Position numbers and translations under genes: made by a program | NCBI RefSeq assembly: GCF_024713945.1 | Contig: NC_134677.1 | Span: 3,413,001-3,477,000 of the forward strand | DNA length: 64,000 nucleotides | Reading direction: 5' to 3' | Source: Dermatophagoides farinae | Taxonomy: Eukaryota > Arthropoda > Arachnida > Sarcoptiformes > Pyroglyphidae | The notes under the pieces: generated by a model | Databases searched by the model: none | What the model saw: the letters and a program-made list of their open reading frames with translations, nothing else | What the model was told of the DNA's origin: nothing | Shown: in pieces, positions 1 through 15,521 of the stretch | Position numbering within the stretch: the first letter of the stretch is position 1 | How the letters are laid out: each line of letters opens with the position of its first letter

Positions 1-1638
1 AGTCACAGTATAAAATAAATTAGACAGTAACGTTGGACAAAAAAAAAAGAATCATAAGATTGTATAATTCATACGATGATGTGAAATGATCATTTGTCCT
101 CCATTGTGTGTGTGTGTGTGTGATTACTATGATGCTACTGCATCAATGATACATTAGACACGCACACACACACAAAAACATATATTATTCAGTAAAAAAA
201 AACATCCAGATAGGTATCATGATGATGACAAAAAAAAAACAACAACAACAACAATAATAACGAAATATGAGACACAGGTGATGGGACAATGCCTTTGGCG
301 AAATCACAAGCTCTTTTGTCAATTTTTGTTGTTGTTGTTGTTGTTGTTGTCGTTGTTGTCACCATTGTCATATTGTATATGAGAATAAAATATTTTGATG
401 AATGAATAAAGATGCTACTACCACCATCGCCACACAACGAATTGAATATCAATTGGATTCATATGGATTTTTTTTTTGTTCACAAAGTATTATTGTTCAA
501 CAAATATTCGTTTCATTGTTGAATATATGACATTTGATTTTATTTTAATTGTGGATTTTAATTTATTATTTACCATCCATTATGGCCAAAAACCAAAGAT
601 GATCCACCGATTATCATTAGAACAAATTAGAGGTCATTGTACTAATCGGGGCAATCACACTCAAACATGCAAGACAAAAGCAATTCAGCACTCAACCATC
701 AATATAATGATCGAAAAATTCATATTCAGATTCAAAAAAAACAATTTCGATATATAATATTTTTTTTTTTGACAACAAATGGTCAGTTTATCATTGAATA
801 TGGCTACTGGATATTCTTTTATATCAATCAATTGGATTTTAGTCACGAATTTTTTTTTTTAAACTTGTATCCATCTATATAAATGCAAAAACAAAAAAAC
901 CGTTGAAATGATATATTAATTCGTATAATGATGTTCTTGTGGTTTTTTTTCTTTCTCTATGTATCTATGTAATTACCGCTCATAAATACCCTCTTCTTGT
1001 TGTTGTTGTTGTTGTTTAGTAACATGACCATCATCATCTCATCATTTAATGCGTGCTTAAGCCTCATCATCATCATCATCCGAACAATGACCATATTCTC
1101 GGCTAGAATATGATTTGTCATTAATTACAATTATTTGTCCCTTGTTGAAGAAATACATTTATTTGTTGATCGTATTTAATATATGAAAACATGCAACTTT
1201 AATTAGAGCAATTAACAACAACAACAAACAAGTGTATAAACCAATGAACAAATGAACAAATGCTCACAAACATAAATAAATACTAAATCAAGTAGTCATA
1301 ATCATAATCATCATCATGATTATGATGATGTCAATTGATTTAATTATGAGAAGAATCGAAAATAATGGGAACAAAACAAAAAATGGATTTATATTGGGGA
1401 TTTTGTTTATAATCTAACTTAAATACTCAAACAACTTGTTCTGTTTTTTTTTGGACAGTTTAAAAGAAAATTCTCGACTGAAAATAAAATTGACAAAAAT
1501 CATGGCCGGAAAAAGAAAGAAAAAATTGAATTCATAATGATACACACACCTATGACATAAGCATTACAATCATCATATGGCTATGACAATCTATAATGAT
1601 AATTATACCAAGATGACATTAGAGGCAAGCCCTTTTTC

Positions 1639-1659
1639 AAAAAAAAAAAAAAAAAAAAA
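1639..1659. repeat. poly(A) run, 21 A
   Basis: Uninterrupted run of 21 A. There is no adjacent coding sequence or target-site duplication to suggest a retrotransposed copy. Confidence 0.95.
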
Positions 1660-4278
1660 CAAAACAAATCAACATGGGCCAAATTCCTTTTAGTTTTATC
1701 AAAACCACATATAACGTGACAAATTGATAATGAACATCATCTTTAAATCTCATCATTATGACCATAGATATAGTTTATTATCAAAGTTTTTAACTAATTC
1801 ATATTGGAAAATTTATATTCGAAAAAAAACCAATGACATTAATTCATATACATGAATAGATCATACCAAAAATCTATCGATCAATCAGTTTGAATCGACA
1901 AAGTTCATAATGATCATAGAATTGTGGATAACAACAAAGTTGATAGCCATCTATACATGGAGAAATCACACAATTACTATCATCACTCGTACTCTGACAC
2001 ATATACAAATACACACACACAGATAGATGGTTTATCAGAGTCAATCAGAATTTTTATAGAAAGTATGGTATGGAATGACAGGTAAAATAAAAATGACCGA
2101 TGGCAAATGGCGCCAATCATGACCATCATGACCATGATGATGATGATGATGAAGCTATGGCAAGCATGACAGCTTGGTTGGCTAGTTGAATGACTGGTCG
2201 ACTGGTTGGCATAACTTCGAGATAGGCCAAATGTGTAATTGCAATTGTGTGTGTGTGTAATTGAATATAATAATCAGAACCATTCGTCATTCATTCATTC
2301 ATTCATTCATCATCGATAAGTTTAGCAAATGTACATTGATTTCAAATCAAAAAGGAAAAAAATTACTCGAGCAACTAATCAATCATCGAATTATTAGTCG
2401 CTAAATGAGTTTTGTTGGTCACCAATGGGTAATAATTATTATCATTAAGGGTCGTAGGTAGGTCATTATGATCAAAATTGTTACTATAGAAAATTATCGA
2501 CCTAACGCAGGTGGAAACCAGTAGACAAACATAGAGACAGAAAGTATATACTTGGTATTTGGTGATTGTCATAGCTACCGACTTACTTGCTGGTGGTCTT
2601 GTTGTTCATAACAATTATTACATTGATTGAGTGATTAGGTTTTTTTTCCAAAGGAACATATTTTTGGAACCAAATAAAAAAAAAGAGAAACCACCAACAT
2701 TGATAATTATTATTTGAATTTGATAAGTTTTTTCGGCACCAGACACACACATTCAATTTTGTTGTTCAACAGTCTCGTTGAATTCGAAATCGACAATAAA
2801 CTTACATATTTTTATGGGTTTATAATTATTATTATCAAAATTATACACAAAATGCGGGTAACCACTTATACACTTAGATGGATTCAATTGAAGAAAAGTA
2901 AATTTTCACTGAATGAAAAATTAGCGAATTAGTTGATTCTCAACGAATGGATGGCAACAAGTGAAAACAGATGAAAATTAAATCAAATGTTAGCGAGCGC
3001 CACCTAGATGTAGCACTTTACACTTCATAGGGAATATCGACGATATCTCATAGGAATCTGATATGGAAAAAGAAACCAGAACACACTACCGATATAACGT
3101 CAGACCATGATGAATGCCAATGTTAGACTGAACTCTTCAAGTTATAAGATGACAATCAAACGTGCGCACAGATAATACTGATTTTAAGAAAGTTTCTCTT
3201 CTTTATACCGGATATTTATTGAATAAAATATTCGTAGTAGCATACAACAACATAAGAATGAGGAGGGCCAAAATCGTAGCTTTATACTATTTTCAGTGGA
3301 CCAAAAAGGGGAGGAGTAAAAGAAGTAGTAGCATAGAAATCTGTTGGAATCTTTTTGAAATCTTAATCAGAAGGAACAAAATTTTTTTTGGATCGATAAA
3401 ATTGATTTTTAAATTAAAAATATCCATTTCGATTCATTAATTAATCATTCATTCTAGAATCATAAACGAAAAGGGTTTGTGTTATGTAACTAGCAATTCA
3501 AAATAGAATTATATAAACGTTAAACGTTAAGTTATTCTACTATTTTTTAGCTTTATTCTTCAACTGTTGCTTCTGCTTCACACACTAGCGAACACATATA
3601 CAGACATTGATAAATAAAAATGAAATAAGAGAGAAAAAAGGCAAAACATTTGATTTCAAACTAATGGATTCAGTTTGAATGTAGCTTTCGTTGCGTGAAC
3701 ACTAGCCTGTTGCTGTTTGTTACTGTCAAAATTTTTCGGTTAAATCTGTTTATTTATGTGACCCAACATTTATTATCAAATTGAAACCAACAAACACACC
3801 CACATGTGGTAAACATATTTTTTTTGTTGTTTTTAATGAGATGACCCTATCTGTTTGATGAATCCATTTTTTACGGCCATTTGGACACGCACACACATCT
3901 GGTAAACATATGTTTTTGGGTAAGAATTGATTCATTTTTTTTGAAATATATGTCATTTGACCTAACAGCGAATATCACATTCATTTAAGGTGGCTAAATC
4001 TCTACAGTTTATATTAGAAACAAAAAAAAGGATTGAATGTCAACCGAAACCATGATCTGATGACCTTAAGATGTATGTGATTTTTTTTTGTGTATTCAAT
4101 TTGAATTATACTTTATTATTAATGTATGTATGTGTATTGTGGTCGTTGATTGTGGATGGATAATCTTCATCTTGTAATGTCAAATTTTATTTTAAACAGT
4201 AAGCAAAAAAAATCTTAATTGTGAGAGTATGTTTGTCAAAATGAGGTTTTATTCACTAGTAGTAAAATAAATCCCGAT

Positions 4279-4318
4279 GCCACCATCACAATTCTCTGTA
4301 ATGATTAGTGATGGTGGC
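4279..4318. repeat. 11-bp perfect inverted repeat (hairpin)
   Basis: GCCACCATCAC at 4279-4289 is the exact reverse complement of GTGATGGTGGC at 4308-4318, separated by 18 bases. The arms resemble the CAT/CCA microsatellite words common in this window, so a chance origin is possible. Confidence 0.6.
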
Positions 4319-4923
4319 TATTTTTGGATCTTTTCTCTGGTTCCATAATTTGAATAAAAATTTATAATTTAATTCTCATGCGTGACTATCAATGGACAAC
4401 AATCGAATCAACAATATCTTGTATCATAATATGTAGTGTATAAAGTGATGCTACATTCTCATTCTTCATTCACTGGTTATTACTTCTGGTTTCAATTTTT
4501 ATTTTAAACCGATGTATGCTGTAACATCCAAGATAGTAGTCAGCCAACCAGAAAAATATAACCAGCCAACAAAAATGATGATGCACACATTGTGTCTGGT
4601 CTCTCTGGTCTAGCATTCAACAATCATCAATGGTGATGGTGATCATAAAAAAACCGGGGTCACAAATGAATGATTATGAATGTGAATTTTGCACGTTGTA
4701 TGCAATAACCAGAATTTTCATTGAAACAAACAAACAAACAAATAGAAAATTTTTTTTTTTTTGATTATCAGCCACCGCCCATATAGATTATATATACTTG
4801 CCGCATCCATTAATTTGTAAATGGAATTTTTTTTCCAGTACAGATGTATGATAGATTCAATCATCATCCGATCCATCATGGAAATGGATACATTTCATAT
4901 TCATAACCATTTGTTCTTGTTGA

Positions 4924-4952
<29 letters not shown>
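4924..4952. repeat. (TG)n microsatellite, 29 bp
   Basis: Uninterrupted TG dinucleotide run of 29 bases, the longest of many GT/CA tracts in the window. Confidence 0.95.
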
Positions 4953-4955
<3 letters not shown>

Positions 4956-6896
4956 TGCTACATTACACTTCTTCATCCAATTCATTTATTTCCACCATTT
5001 TTGAAGATGAAATGATAATCAACAACAAAAAAAACTCTGGACAAACTCTTAAATGGTAATTTTGTCCATTTATACTGTTTCTTTTACTTCAAAAGATGAT
5101 GATGATGATGATGATAATGTAACATCTGACATGATCAACAGAAAAATTATTCATACATTTCATATATAAAAGATGATGAATTGTACGCACACACACACAC
5201 ACACTGACACTTAGAATGGCCATTCATATTTGAATGAATGATCAAATAAATAAATGACCATACATCCTACTCTAAATATTTTTTTTTTTTTTAATATAAA
5301 ATGATGATAATCGTCGTTTATGAATATATTTGTGTGCGTGTTTAATTGTGAGTTAAATAAAGTTATTATTATGATTCGATTTTTCCCCCCCTCTTCCTTT
5401 GAATTCATGGGGAAGAAAAAAAATTTTCAATTCAAATTTTGAAACAACCTACCATATCCACCATCATCATCAACTTGAAATGGTTGTCAATAATATTAAT
5501 AAATGCATCGACTCGATGATAATGACGATACCACAAAACACATTTCAATTGGCAATACCCACACCCAAACACACACATACAAATTTATTGGCCGCCCATA
5601 TTGCCATCATAATTAATGTTTGGCACTTATAGGCCAAACATTTATGGCTGTTGATTTAGCAAATCAACTCCTTTTCGATCATCATTGATGATCATCATTT
5701 CATTCATTCATCAAGAGTTTATATTTTCACATTCTGTGAAAATTTCGTTAAAAATTCTTTCATACCTAAGCCATGAATCAGTTCAATTTGGTTTTTGTTT
5801 ATTTTTTTCTGTTGTTATTATTACGAATTCATTGCAAAGCAAGAATCCTGAATCATCAGAATTTTTAAAAACAAACAAACAACCAAACAAAATGAACATT
5901 TCTTTTTAAAACTATTTTTTTTCATTCATATCTATGCATAGAATCGTCATTCATTCATTTAATTTGAAGCAAGTATTCAATCATCTAATTTGTTTCTATG
6001 GTTTTTTTTATTTTGTTTGTTATCATCATTTTAGCTATATTGTAAAAATTATCTTCAATGATCATAAGCATGAGAGAGAATTGGCCAAAAGTGGAAACAA
6101 AATAATAACGATAGAATAATAAGCCTGGTGCTGTTGATGCTGACGATGGTTGGTGATTATCCGGCCATAATTCCCAGGCGATTTTGTTTTCTTTCAATTT
6201 TCCATCAAATAAAAATCTTTTTATTTTCTTTGGATGCAGATTGCACATCAATCCTTGTTTTTGTGATATCTTTCTAAATACAACTCACATCTCTGTTCAT
6301 CATCTTTAACAAAGGACAATTATTTAATCTTTGGACAACGAGAAAAATAAACGGAATCTTTCACATTTTACATATGGTCATGATCAAACAACATCATAAT
6401 CATCATTATTTTTCGTTTCTTTCTGTGTGTATGTGTGTCGAACTTTGACATTGTCAAATTTTACATATTTTTATCTTTCAAAAAAAGATAATAATCCAGA
6501 CCATTTTAGCAACGAAAAAATATTGAAACTAATTTCATACAACACTTGTTTCATTTTGCAATCTGTTTTTTGTCATTTGTTATATACAACAGTAGCCACC
6601 ATTATCTTCTTGTTTATGTTTATTGTTATCAACATTATCATCACGTGGTTGTTGACAACAAATGAACATATCATAGTTTGTCGATGTATATATATAGATA
6701 AGAATATTATCGAACGAAAAAAAAAATTACATCTTGTTCGTAGTGATTGAAAAAAAAACCAAAGCAAAAGACCGAAAAAAAATATTTTATTTTATTTTTC
6801 ATTAAAATTATCCAAAAACAAATTCAATATAATTATCAACTTTCCACATTCATCCACATCAAAAAAAGTATCAAACGCGATAAACAAAAAAGAACC

Positions 6897-7460
6897 ATGT
6901 CTCATCATCATCATCATCAACAACAACAACAGGACATCATTCCGGCTAAATCATACGACAACATGATGATGATGATGGCCACCACCACCACCAACAACAT
7001 TATATTCAACAATTCAAATAGAAGAAAAATGTCACCACCACCACCACCATCAACAACAATCATCAATTGTTGTTCGGGTAAGTTACTGTATTCAAATGAA
7101 TTGATTGTCCATTTTTTTTTGATAAATTTCTATGATGATCGTGTCTAGAATTCCAACACATATATTCATATAATAGATAATGTCACAACAAATGTTGTTA
7201 TGTGAAATGAATAATATTTTTCATTCCTTGTTGTTGTTGTTGTTGTTATAGAAAAAAAACTATTAAACAACATTGTCAATGAATATAAAAATGGTAATAA
7301 TTACAATGACAATAACAAGGAAAAAAAACAAGAAACACGGACAATGATTGAAATTCGGGCCAAATATATCACTACTACTACTACTACTCCAGTGTTCCAG
7401 TTACGTGTCACAATCCTATCCTTAAGAATTTTTTTTCATCTATTTCATTTAAATGAATAG
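6897..7460 (+). CDS. candidate two-exon low-complexity protein, unidentified
   Basis: I do not recognise this gene. An ATG at 6897 in a good context (A-rich leader ending GAACC) opens a frame of His, Gln, Met, Thr and Pro homopolymers. It runs to a strong GTAAGT donor at 7078 in phase 1. A T-rich tract and AG at 7250-7251 could be the acceptor. Joined there, the frame continues in phase to TAG at 7460, giving exons 6897-7077 and 7252-7460 and 129 residues in all. The second half is Asn/Lys/Thr-rich and ends in a hydrophobic stretch. The homopolymers come from trinucleotide repeats, so this may be a chance frame. It could equally be the first coding exon of a gene whose other exons I cannot find. 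Translation also stays open upstream to about 6747 without an ATG. Confidence 0.28.
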
Positions 7461-10400
7461 AAAAAAAGAAAACAACAATATAGATAGCATTAGGTAAATC
7501 ATTTTCAAATGTAAAGAGGCTAATCAGATTGATAACAACAACAACGAAAAAAAAACGGCGACAACGACAACAACCAACAATTTGACATTCAAATTAATTT
7601 TTTTTCTTTATTTCATTTGGTGACAATCAAATATACACGTCCGTTTGTCAATTGTCGCGACAATTGGGCGCGTTCTTTTTTTCCATTTTATTATTATTCC
7701 ATTCATTCACCATTTCTTATTCAATTTTTTTTTGTCTATCTGTTGTTTTCTATTATGTCAATTTCATATATGGCCCTTTTTTCTCATTTATTCATTTCAT
7801 TTGTCACCATCATTGAATATAACAACAACATCCTCGAACAACACTAACTAATGTTACCAATCATCAGACATTTTAATTACTTTCAATCGATTCGATGGAT
7901 TGTTTTTTTTCTTTTCTTATTATTATTATAAAATCGGTCGCAACAGGTGTCACACAAACATACAATGGTTGGAGAAAAAAAGTTTACAGCCAGATTAATA
8001 TATAATTTGTGTTTGCATGTATGTGACTGTGATATATGTGATTTTGTGAACCAATCAATTGAAGGATTTAATGATTGAATGAATCTCGATCATCTTAATA
8101 ATGATTGGCATCATCATTATCAGATTATTATTATTATTATTATTATCATTTAAGAACAAAAAGAAAGAAAAAGGAAAAATTGAAAATTAATAACTATTGA
8201 GGGCTAAGCTTAATAATTGGTGATTCACACACACACACACACACATTTCATTTCATTTCATTTTTTTTTGTTTTTATTTTCAATTCAATTCATTTTTTTT
8301 TCGAACACATAATTGCCATACACATATACTTATATGTAGCATGATTATTTCAAAATTTTTTTTCATTTTTTTAAAAAAATAGCAATTAAGATGGAAAGAA
8401 AAAAAATTATCAGACTATGTCGTACACATACACACACACACACACACACACAATTTTTCCCCTTCTTTTTTTTTCTCTAAATACTCTGATTCTGCTTTCG
8501 GGAGATTTTGATTCATATAAGAAAAGAAATTCATCGACTTTAATGTCGACTTTATATATAATGATGATGATAATGATGTTCAATGTTTGTGATGACAAGA
8601 GTGAGTTTTTTTTTCGTTTTGACAAAGAAACAAATGAAATGGAATGAAATAATAATCAAATGGAAAGAAGAAGAAAAAAAAATGTCGCCGTCAAGGGTGA
8701 GCTGCATTTTCTCATGATGATGATGATGATCATCGTCATAGTCTTGATATGATGGAAGGATCGAAATCCCAAGTTATGTGTATCTTAATGTGTTTGTGTG
8801 TGTGTATGTGTGTGTGAGTAAATCCCTTATGGTTGTGGTTTTCATTCTGTTGCTCTTTTTCATTACTCTGTATAGCGGTTCTCATCCACTACTTTAGATT
8901 CTTTAGAATTTGTTTATTACCAATTGAAGTGGCATAGATAGAAAAAAGGAGAAAGAGAAAGAGAGAGAAGATGACACATTATTCTTGTTAATTTGATTTG
9001 CCTCATTTGCGAATCGTCGTTTTATATATAATATGCTTCTGACGTTTATTATCTAGTCTGTAAGCTTTATCGGATTAAGCCAATATATATTGTTGTTATT
9101 CAACAGGTGTGATAAACTCATTGAATTTTCCTTTCTAGAAAAAAAAGAAAATTTTTTCACCTTTTTTCATCATCATCATCACTAAAAAATCCAGAATACA
9201 GCATTCATGATAATAAAAAAAACTTCAAGTCAAGATGTTCATGTGTGTGTGTGTGTTTATGTGTGCTGGAATGTCGATGGAAGCCATAAAACATCAAGTT
9301 TGGTAAAAAAAAACTTTTTTTCCACTTTGATTTTTATGATGTGTTTATTGATCATCAATTAGTTCGAACAAAATGTTATTTCGGATTTTTGCTCTTTTTT
9401 TCTATGGAAACTTGTTTCCGAATGGTAAATCATTATTTTTTTTTTCTCGAAAAACACACAGTAAGATAGACAGCCGACAAGTAGAGTGAATTTTTTTTTC
9501 ATGGTAATGAATGAATGATGTTAATGATTGTATTTGGCAATAAGATTCTTGAATATTTTTATTCTGAGAAAAAAAAATTTTTTTTCGTAGCAAAAAATAG
9601 AACAGAACACAACAAACATATACACACTGGATTGCATGTATGTTTCAAAAATGTATGGCTGAATAAAAAAATTTTTGTTCAATTCATATTCATTGTATAT
9701 GTATTGGCATTTGTGGAATCACAGAAAAAAAACACATTTATTTTTTTCGGAGCAAAAATCAAAAAAAAAAAAAAAAAAAAACGAAAACAACAAGTGAAAA
9801 CATAAATGGATGTCCATACACCATTGTTAAATGAATTCACATTTGATTCATTTTGTGAATATTTTACTAAATAGTGATGATCTAGTTTTGTAGTGCACGA
9901 TTTTTTCATTTTTCCATTTTTTCAATTTTATCATTCCCATTCATTCATTGAATTTCGTATGAAAAATGAATTTTCAATACAAAAGTCTAATTCACTTTTC
10001 ATTTTTTTTCTTTCATTGCCATGTTGTTCGACAAAATATATAAAAAAGACATTCATTCATTTATTTTATGATCATCATCTAGAAATGGAACTTCCTTTTC
10101 CTTATGATGTTTCATTGAAATATTCTTTGAAAGAATGCCAGAATATTTGTTATTGAAGATTTTTTTTCTTGTCCAATGATTGATTGAATATTTTACATTT
10201 AGTTTGCCGATATTTTTTTTTTTTTGACAACAACCATCATCATGGTTAAATGAAAATGTATTAACGATGAATAATGGTAATTTTTTCTTTCCTAGTAAAA
10301 ATACAACTGTATTAAATAGTTTATATACGTTGTATTTAGAAATGACAAAAATGATTTTAGAATCCTGAATATGAATTGATTTCATTTCGAAATAAATAGT

Positions 10401-13400
10401 TGTTTGTTTGTTTGTTGTTGTTGAAAACAGTCAACAACAATTCTTTTGAAATGTCTTCATACTGTCTATCTCTCTGTATTTAGTAACATCATCATCATCA
10501 TCATCATCACCGTGATGATGACGATGATCGTTTATGTCATACATTTTTTTCTAGACAATTTCATTTACATTTACTCTTATTGCCACTCACAGAATCACTG
10601 TATTTGTTAGCATATAAAAGCACACAACTCTTAAATTAATGTTAAGAATTTTTCATTTTGATTTCTAAAAGCATATAATTCTTTGTTTTTCTTTTTTTTT
10701 CTTATTATGTCCCGCTGATGAAACAAAACAGTGTTAAAAAAATTTATTACCACTGTCGATACAGACTTTTTTAGTTTTCTTTTTTTTCCATTTTTTTTAT
10801 TGCCATCTGAATTTGGACCATGACTTTGTTTGTTTTGTTTTTGGTACATATGGTATTCCTGAATTTTGTTTTCTATATACACCCACAATGAATATATGAT
10901 CTTTTATTTTCATATTAACAATTTTAACTGGATCATTCCTTCTCATACATATGCGGACTATTTATTTTCAATCACAAAATTGGTAATTTAACGAATTTTT
11001 TTAACGAAAAAAACTGATGTAAAATGATACCCAAAAAAAAATTCATTTAGCTTTTTGGTCGTTTCAAAATTGTTTTTTTTTTGACGATCAAAATATATTT
11101 TGGTTAATGAAAATAGTCAATCAGTAGGCTTTAGGAACACATGTGGCTTACAATCTTCCTGTTTTTTATTTTCTTTTTTTTATCTTTTTTGGCTATATGG
11201 CTGTTTTATAGCCACAATTTATTCACACATTCAACACCTCATGTCATTTGAATGGTCGAAATTTTAAATTTTTAAAAGTTGAAGAAAACTGGTCAATTTT
11301 CAATAATTGATCAGGATACCATAATTAAGGAAGCCATATCAAGTATATGTGACACCTTCTGACAATCTTTTTCCTGTTTTCATCAAAATCGTCGTCGAAA
11401 ATAACCATTATCAACTACTTGTTTTTGGCACGATTAAAGTGATCAACAAGCAGAATGATCATCTTGATGATGATAATGATGATCCACAGTATTCGATGTT
11501 AATGATGGCAATATATATCTCGAATTAAAATATAAAAGTAATGACATTCATATGTACAATAAAAAAACCTTTTTTTTGTTGATAGCGATGATGATGATGA
11601 TTGTTGATATTGTTGCTGTTGATTATCGCTCATTCACTTTCTTATTTACCGGATCATTTACCATCATGAATGAGCTTTATGGTGTATAAGTAAAAGATGT
11701 AATTTAAAACGAATCATCAACCAATCATCATTTACACAATTGTTTGTTTATGCTCCATTATTCACATTACTCAATCCAGTGGTGTTGGTTTTTTTTCCAG
11801 AAAAAAAATTGAAAAAAAAATTTCTGGAACATTGAAAAACATTTGGTTTGATTTTTACACATGTGCTGTATTCATCAACATTTTTATCTTTTTTCTTCCT
11901 CAAATTAAGACCTATATCACCAAAAATTACCAATAACTATATATCTGATATACACTCGTAAGACACACCGATTTTGAAACGCATATGGCAAAATATAATG
12001 AATATAAAATGGCCAAACCATGTGAATAAATAAATAAATAAAACATATAGAACCAAATTCAACATGTGGTGTTTTATGAACATAAACACACTGAAATCTG
12101 TGTTCATCATTATCATCATGTATATCGATTCAAACTATGTACACTTGACGATTATACCATAATTGAAGATTCTCTTCAAATGTGTGTGTGTGTTCAAGTG
12201 TTTTCATTACATTATGTCTAAAAAATGTTGTATAATACACAATACTTGGCATTTTTTGAATCATAGAACAAAATCAATTGAAAATGGTCAACTTGCAACT
12301 TGTCCAAAAAAAATGTCTGATCTGTGAATGTTTTTTTTAGACCAAAAAGAAAAACAGAAAGAAATTCTTTTTCTTGTTTAATGATCAACTTGATCATTGA
12401 AATTGTAATAGTATAACCATAACAAAAACAAACAAATGAACCTTGCACAATATTCTGATAAAAATGTTTTGACTATGAATTTCACATATTTCTCTTGTAT
12501 AGGCCACCAACACCGATGATATGAATATCTATAATGTAATGTCTTGTCTTTGTGTTGTTTCTTTCATTCATTTACCTAAAAAAAAACATTCACATTACCG
12601 ACAAATCTTGTAATGCCCATCATAATCATCATCGCTAGAACCATTAAAACCATTTTCAATGTTGATATTTATGATGGTGGTCAAACTTTTACTTCTAATG
12701 AATCGGCTGCAAATAAAAAATAAAAAAAAGGTTTTAAGCTATAATTGATTAGTGAGCCTTTGGCATCTATGGCAGACATCGTTTTCATGATTGAATCTTA
12801 TATTTTTGCGGACATGTTTTTTCTTTCGGGAATTTTCCAAACAAAAAACACTTTTTTCACCAGAAGCTTTGTCATCATCATCATCATTGAACATCAATAA
12901 AGTGTTGATGTTTAATATTAATAAACAAGAATAAAAAAGTGTTTTCAATTCAAATTTGAACATCCATCCATCCATCCATTCATTCGATGCTATAATTTAT
13001 GGTATTAAAATTGTTTATTATTATTCAAATAAAAATAATCAAATCACTTGTGAATGATATAAATTAACTTTTTGTTTTCGTTGCACTAAAATACTTGGAT
13101 CCGGTAATGGTTATATCAGGTAAAATGATAGAGAGGGAAAGAAGAAAAAAAAGAGAAATCTATCTCATACAAGTGATTTATATTGAGATCAACAACGACT
13201 TTTATCTGGTGATTCCCGGTAATGGCAATCCATAAATTAACACTCACTCATTCATTCACTTGTCTTTGCTTTTCAAATCGAGTGGATCAATTTAATGTGT
13301 ACACTCTGTACACAAAATACACACACACACATATATTGCTATTTGATTGATCGATAAAAAACATTTTGTACTCTAATAGATTCGGTTAAACTATACTCAT

Positions 13401-15499
13401 TTTCCAAAAAAAAACAATTGAATCAAAAAAGCTTTCAAGTTCAAAGTTCAAAGAAAAAAATGTAACGATCCATTAGCGCCGTTGTGTATACCTTGTTCAT
13501 GTCATTTGTAATGACAAGCATCATCATCAAGTAGTATAGCATTTAAGTGAATTTTTTCTTCCCCTTTTTTTCAAAAAATTTCGGTAAATATATCGACCGA
13601 CCAGAAATTTTCTTTTGTTTTGTTTTGGCTGTAAATTGATTTAAACAACCCAGATTTTAGTATGTCCAGTACATTTTACTCGTGCCACTTTTTGCCCCTC
13701 ACACACACTTACACACTTTGACTCAAACATTTAATCCATTTCATCTTGTTAGTCAGTCATTCATTCATCTGGGAATGATTAAGATCCATTAAAGTTTTTT
13801 TGATGCATGTTGTTGTTGTTGTTGTTATTCACATTTATAGACATAACAAACTTGATCAGAAAAAAAGGAAAGAATAAATGGACTTTCACTATATATGAAA
13901 AAAGTCAAGGTTCATTTCATTTTATTCATATACGAAAAATCAATGTTTCATTAATCAATTGGTCTGTCGGGTCGGGTTTTTTTCCATTTTGCTTTGTTTT
14001 GTTTTGTCCAAATCTCTCGGTCGGTGTATCACAAGATACATCCGATTTTTTTTCTTATGCGAATCTTTCTTTATGGCTCTCATGACATGTCTTAATGGAT
14101 GCTCGATTGGCCACGAAATAGATGAAGAAAGAGAGAGAGAGAGAGGGGAAAAAATTTCAGCAAACAAAACAGGCATACAATGTACAACAACATCACTTAA
14201 CGTCATCAATGATGATGATTATAATGATAGCACATCATAAATTTCCATTTAAATCAGTGGTTGGTCAAATTGTCTAAATCAGCCTGGATCATCTTCGTTT
14301 TATCTCTCTGTATGTTGGCCAGATAGAAAATTCATAATGATACCTGTGATACACTTATAATGCATTGAATGATACGTGTTTGAGCACACACACACACACA
14401 CAGACACAGAAACACTTGATCAGTCATTGTAATAACCTGTGACTATATTACGAAATATGGTTCAAGTTGAATACAATCATCGGTATGGTATGGTTTGAAA
14501 TTTGCTGATTTTGATTTTTTTTCGCTCCGTCATAATGGTCATCATTATCATCATAGAAGTTTTTTGGACATTGTTGATATTAAATAAATCAAAAATTTAT
14601 TTCCTACTCTCATTTTCAATTCGATCTGGTCTTTTCAATCATAAAAAAATAATCATTACATTTTGTTTATATAGTTCCCATGTGTATTTGATAACATTTT
14701 TTTTTTTTGATATAGTTGACCGGTCATTCATAGAATCAAATCAAACATATTAAAGAAAAATACACATACACACACACACACGTGAAACGCTTCAGTTGTC
14801 ACCAACACGAAAGAAACCTTCAATTGAAGTTGGCTAAAGATCACTATACCAAGAAAAAAAAATTCTATTCACTTGGATTCAATGATTATGATTGAAATGA
14901 GAATGAAATAAAAAAAACTGTTACTGGAAAATAACCTTAATTCAATTTGTTCATAGTTGTTTCCTAGTTTTCAATTCCAAATTGAAAGTTGTTATCAATA
15001 AGTTCAATCAAAATAAAGTTCTTTGACTTTATTTTTTTTTCATTCAATTCTTAAATGAAATACCGCTGTTCACATGATCATCATCATCATCATCATCCAC
15101 ATTATTGGATCAATGTCAAAATCTGTTTTTTTTCTGTTCGATTTTCGTTAATCATCATGAATCAGAATTGAATTTAATGAAAATTAAAACATAATTAATC
15201 TTTTTAACATTCAAGATTCTTTGGTCTAATTTTGACTTGAAAATCACTTTCGATTATTATCGTGTTTACTTCATTTAGTTAATGATACGGCTTTTTTTTC
15301 ATAGTATCAATATACAATGTATAATCGATAAATAAAATATGGTTATTATGAATGATTGTTTCCATTTCGATTGACATTCCATTTAGTCTATTTATAATAA
15401 TTAGGCTAGCCAACTATAGTGTCTATGAATTTTTCATCTTGAAAGTCATCATTCAATATGGCCATCTCGAAAACATTAATCGAATATGACAAGTAAATG

Positions 15500-15521
15500 T
15501 TTTTTTTTTTTTTTTTTTTTT
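15500..15521. repeat. poly(T) run, 22 T
   Basis: Uninterrupted run of 22 T with no flanking duplication and no coding sequence nearby. Confidence 0.95.

Larger units (their letters stand above)
1..6896. other. gene-free, microsatellite-rich DNA
   Basis: I see no supportable gene here. The sequence is dominated by short A/T runs, (CA)n/(GT)n, (CAT)n/(GAT)n and (GTT)n tracts, and the open frames are low-complexity translations of these. A patch at about 2990-3400 is less repetitive and slightly richer in G+C, but I could not match it to a gene or element on either strand. An 11-bp perfect inverted repeat lies at 4279-4318. Confidence 0.6.

Noticed and set aside
189-452. Minus-strand frame with poly-Thr and poly-Leu
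   Set aside because: Direct translation of (GTT)n and related repeats.
601-700. Frame with Cys/His residues resembling a zinc knuckle
   Set aside because: Spacing does not fit C-x2-C-x4-H-x4-C, and no gag or pol sequence lies nearby.
12380-12398. Palindrome AATGATCAA-C-TTGATCATT
   Set aside because: Built of GATCA words common in this AT/GAT-rich DNA; a chance match is likely.
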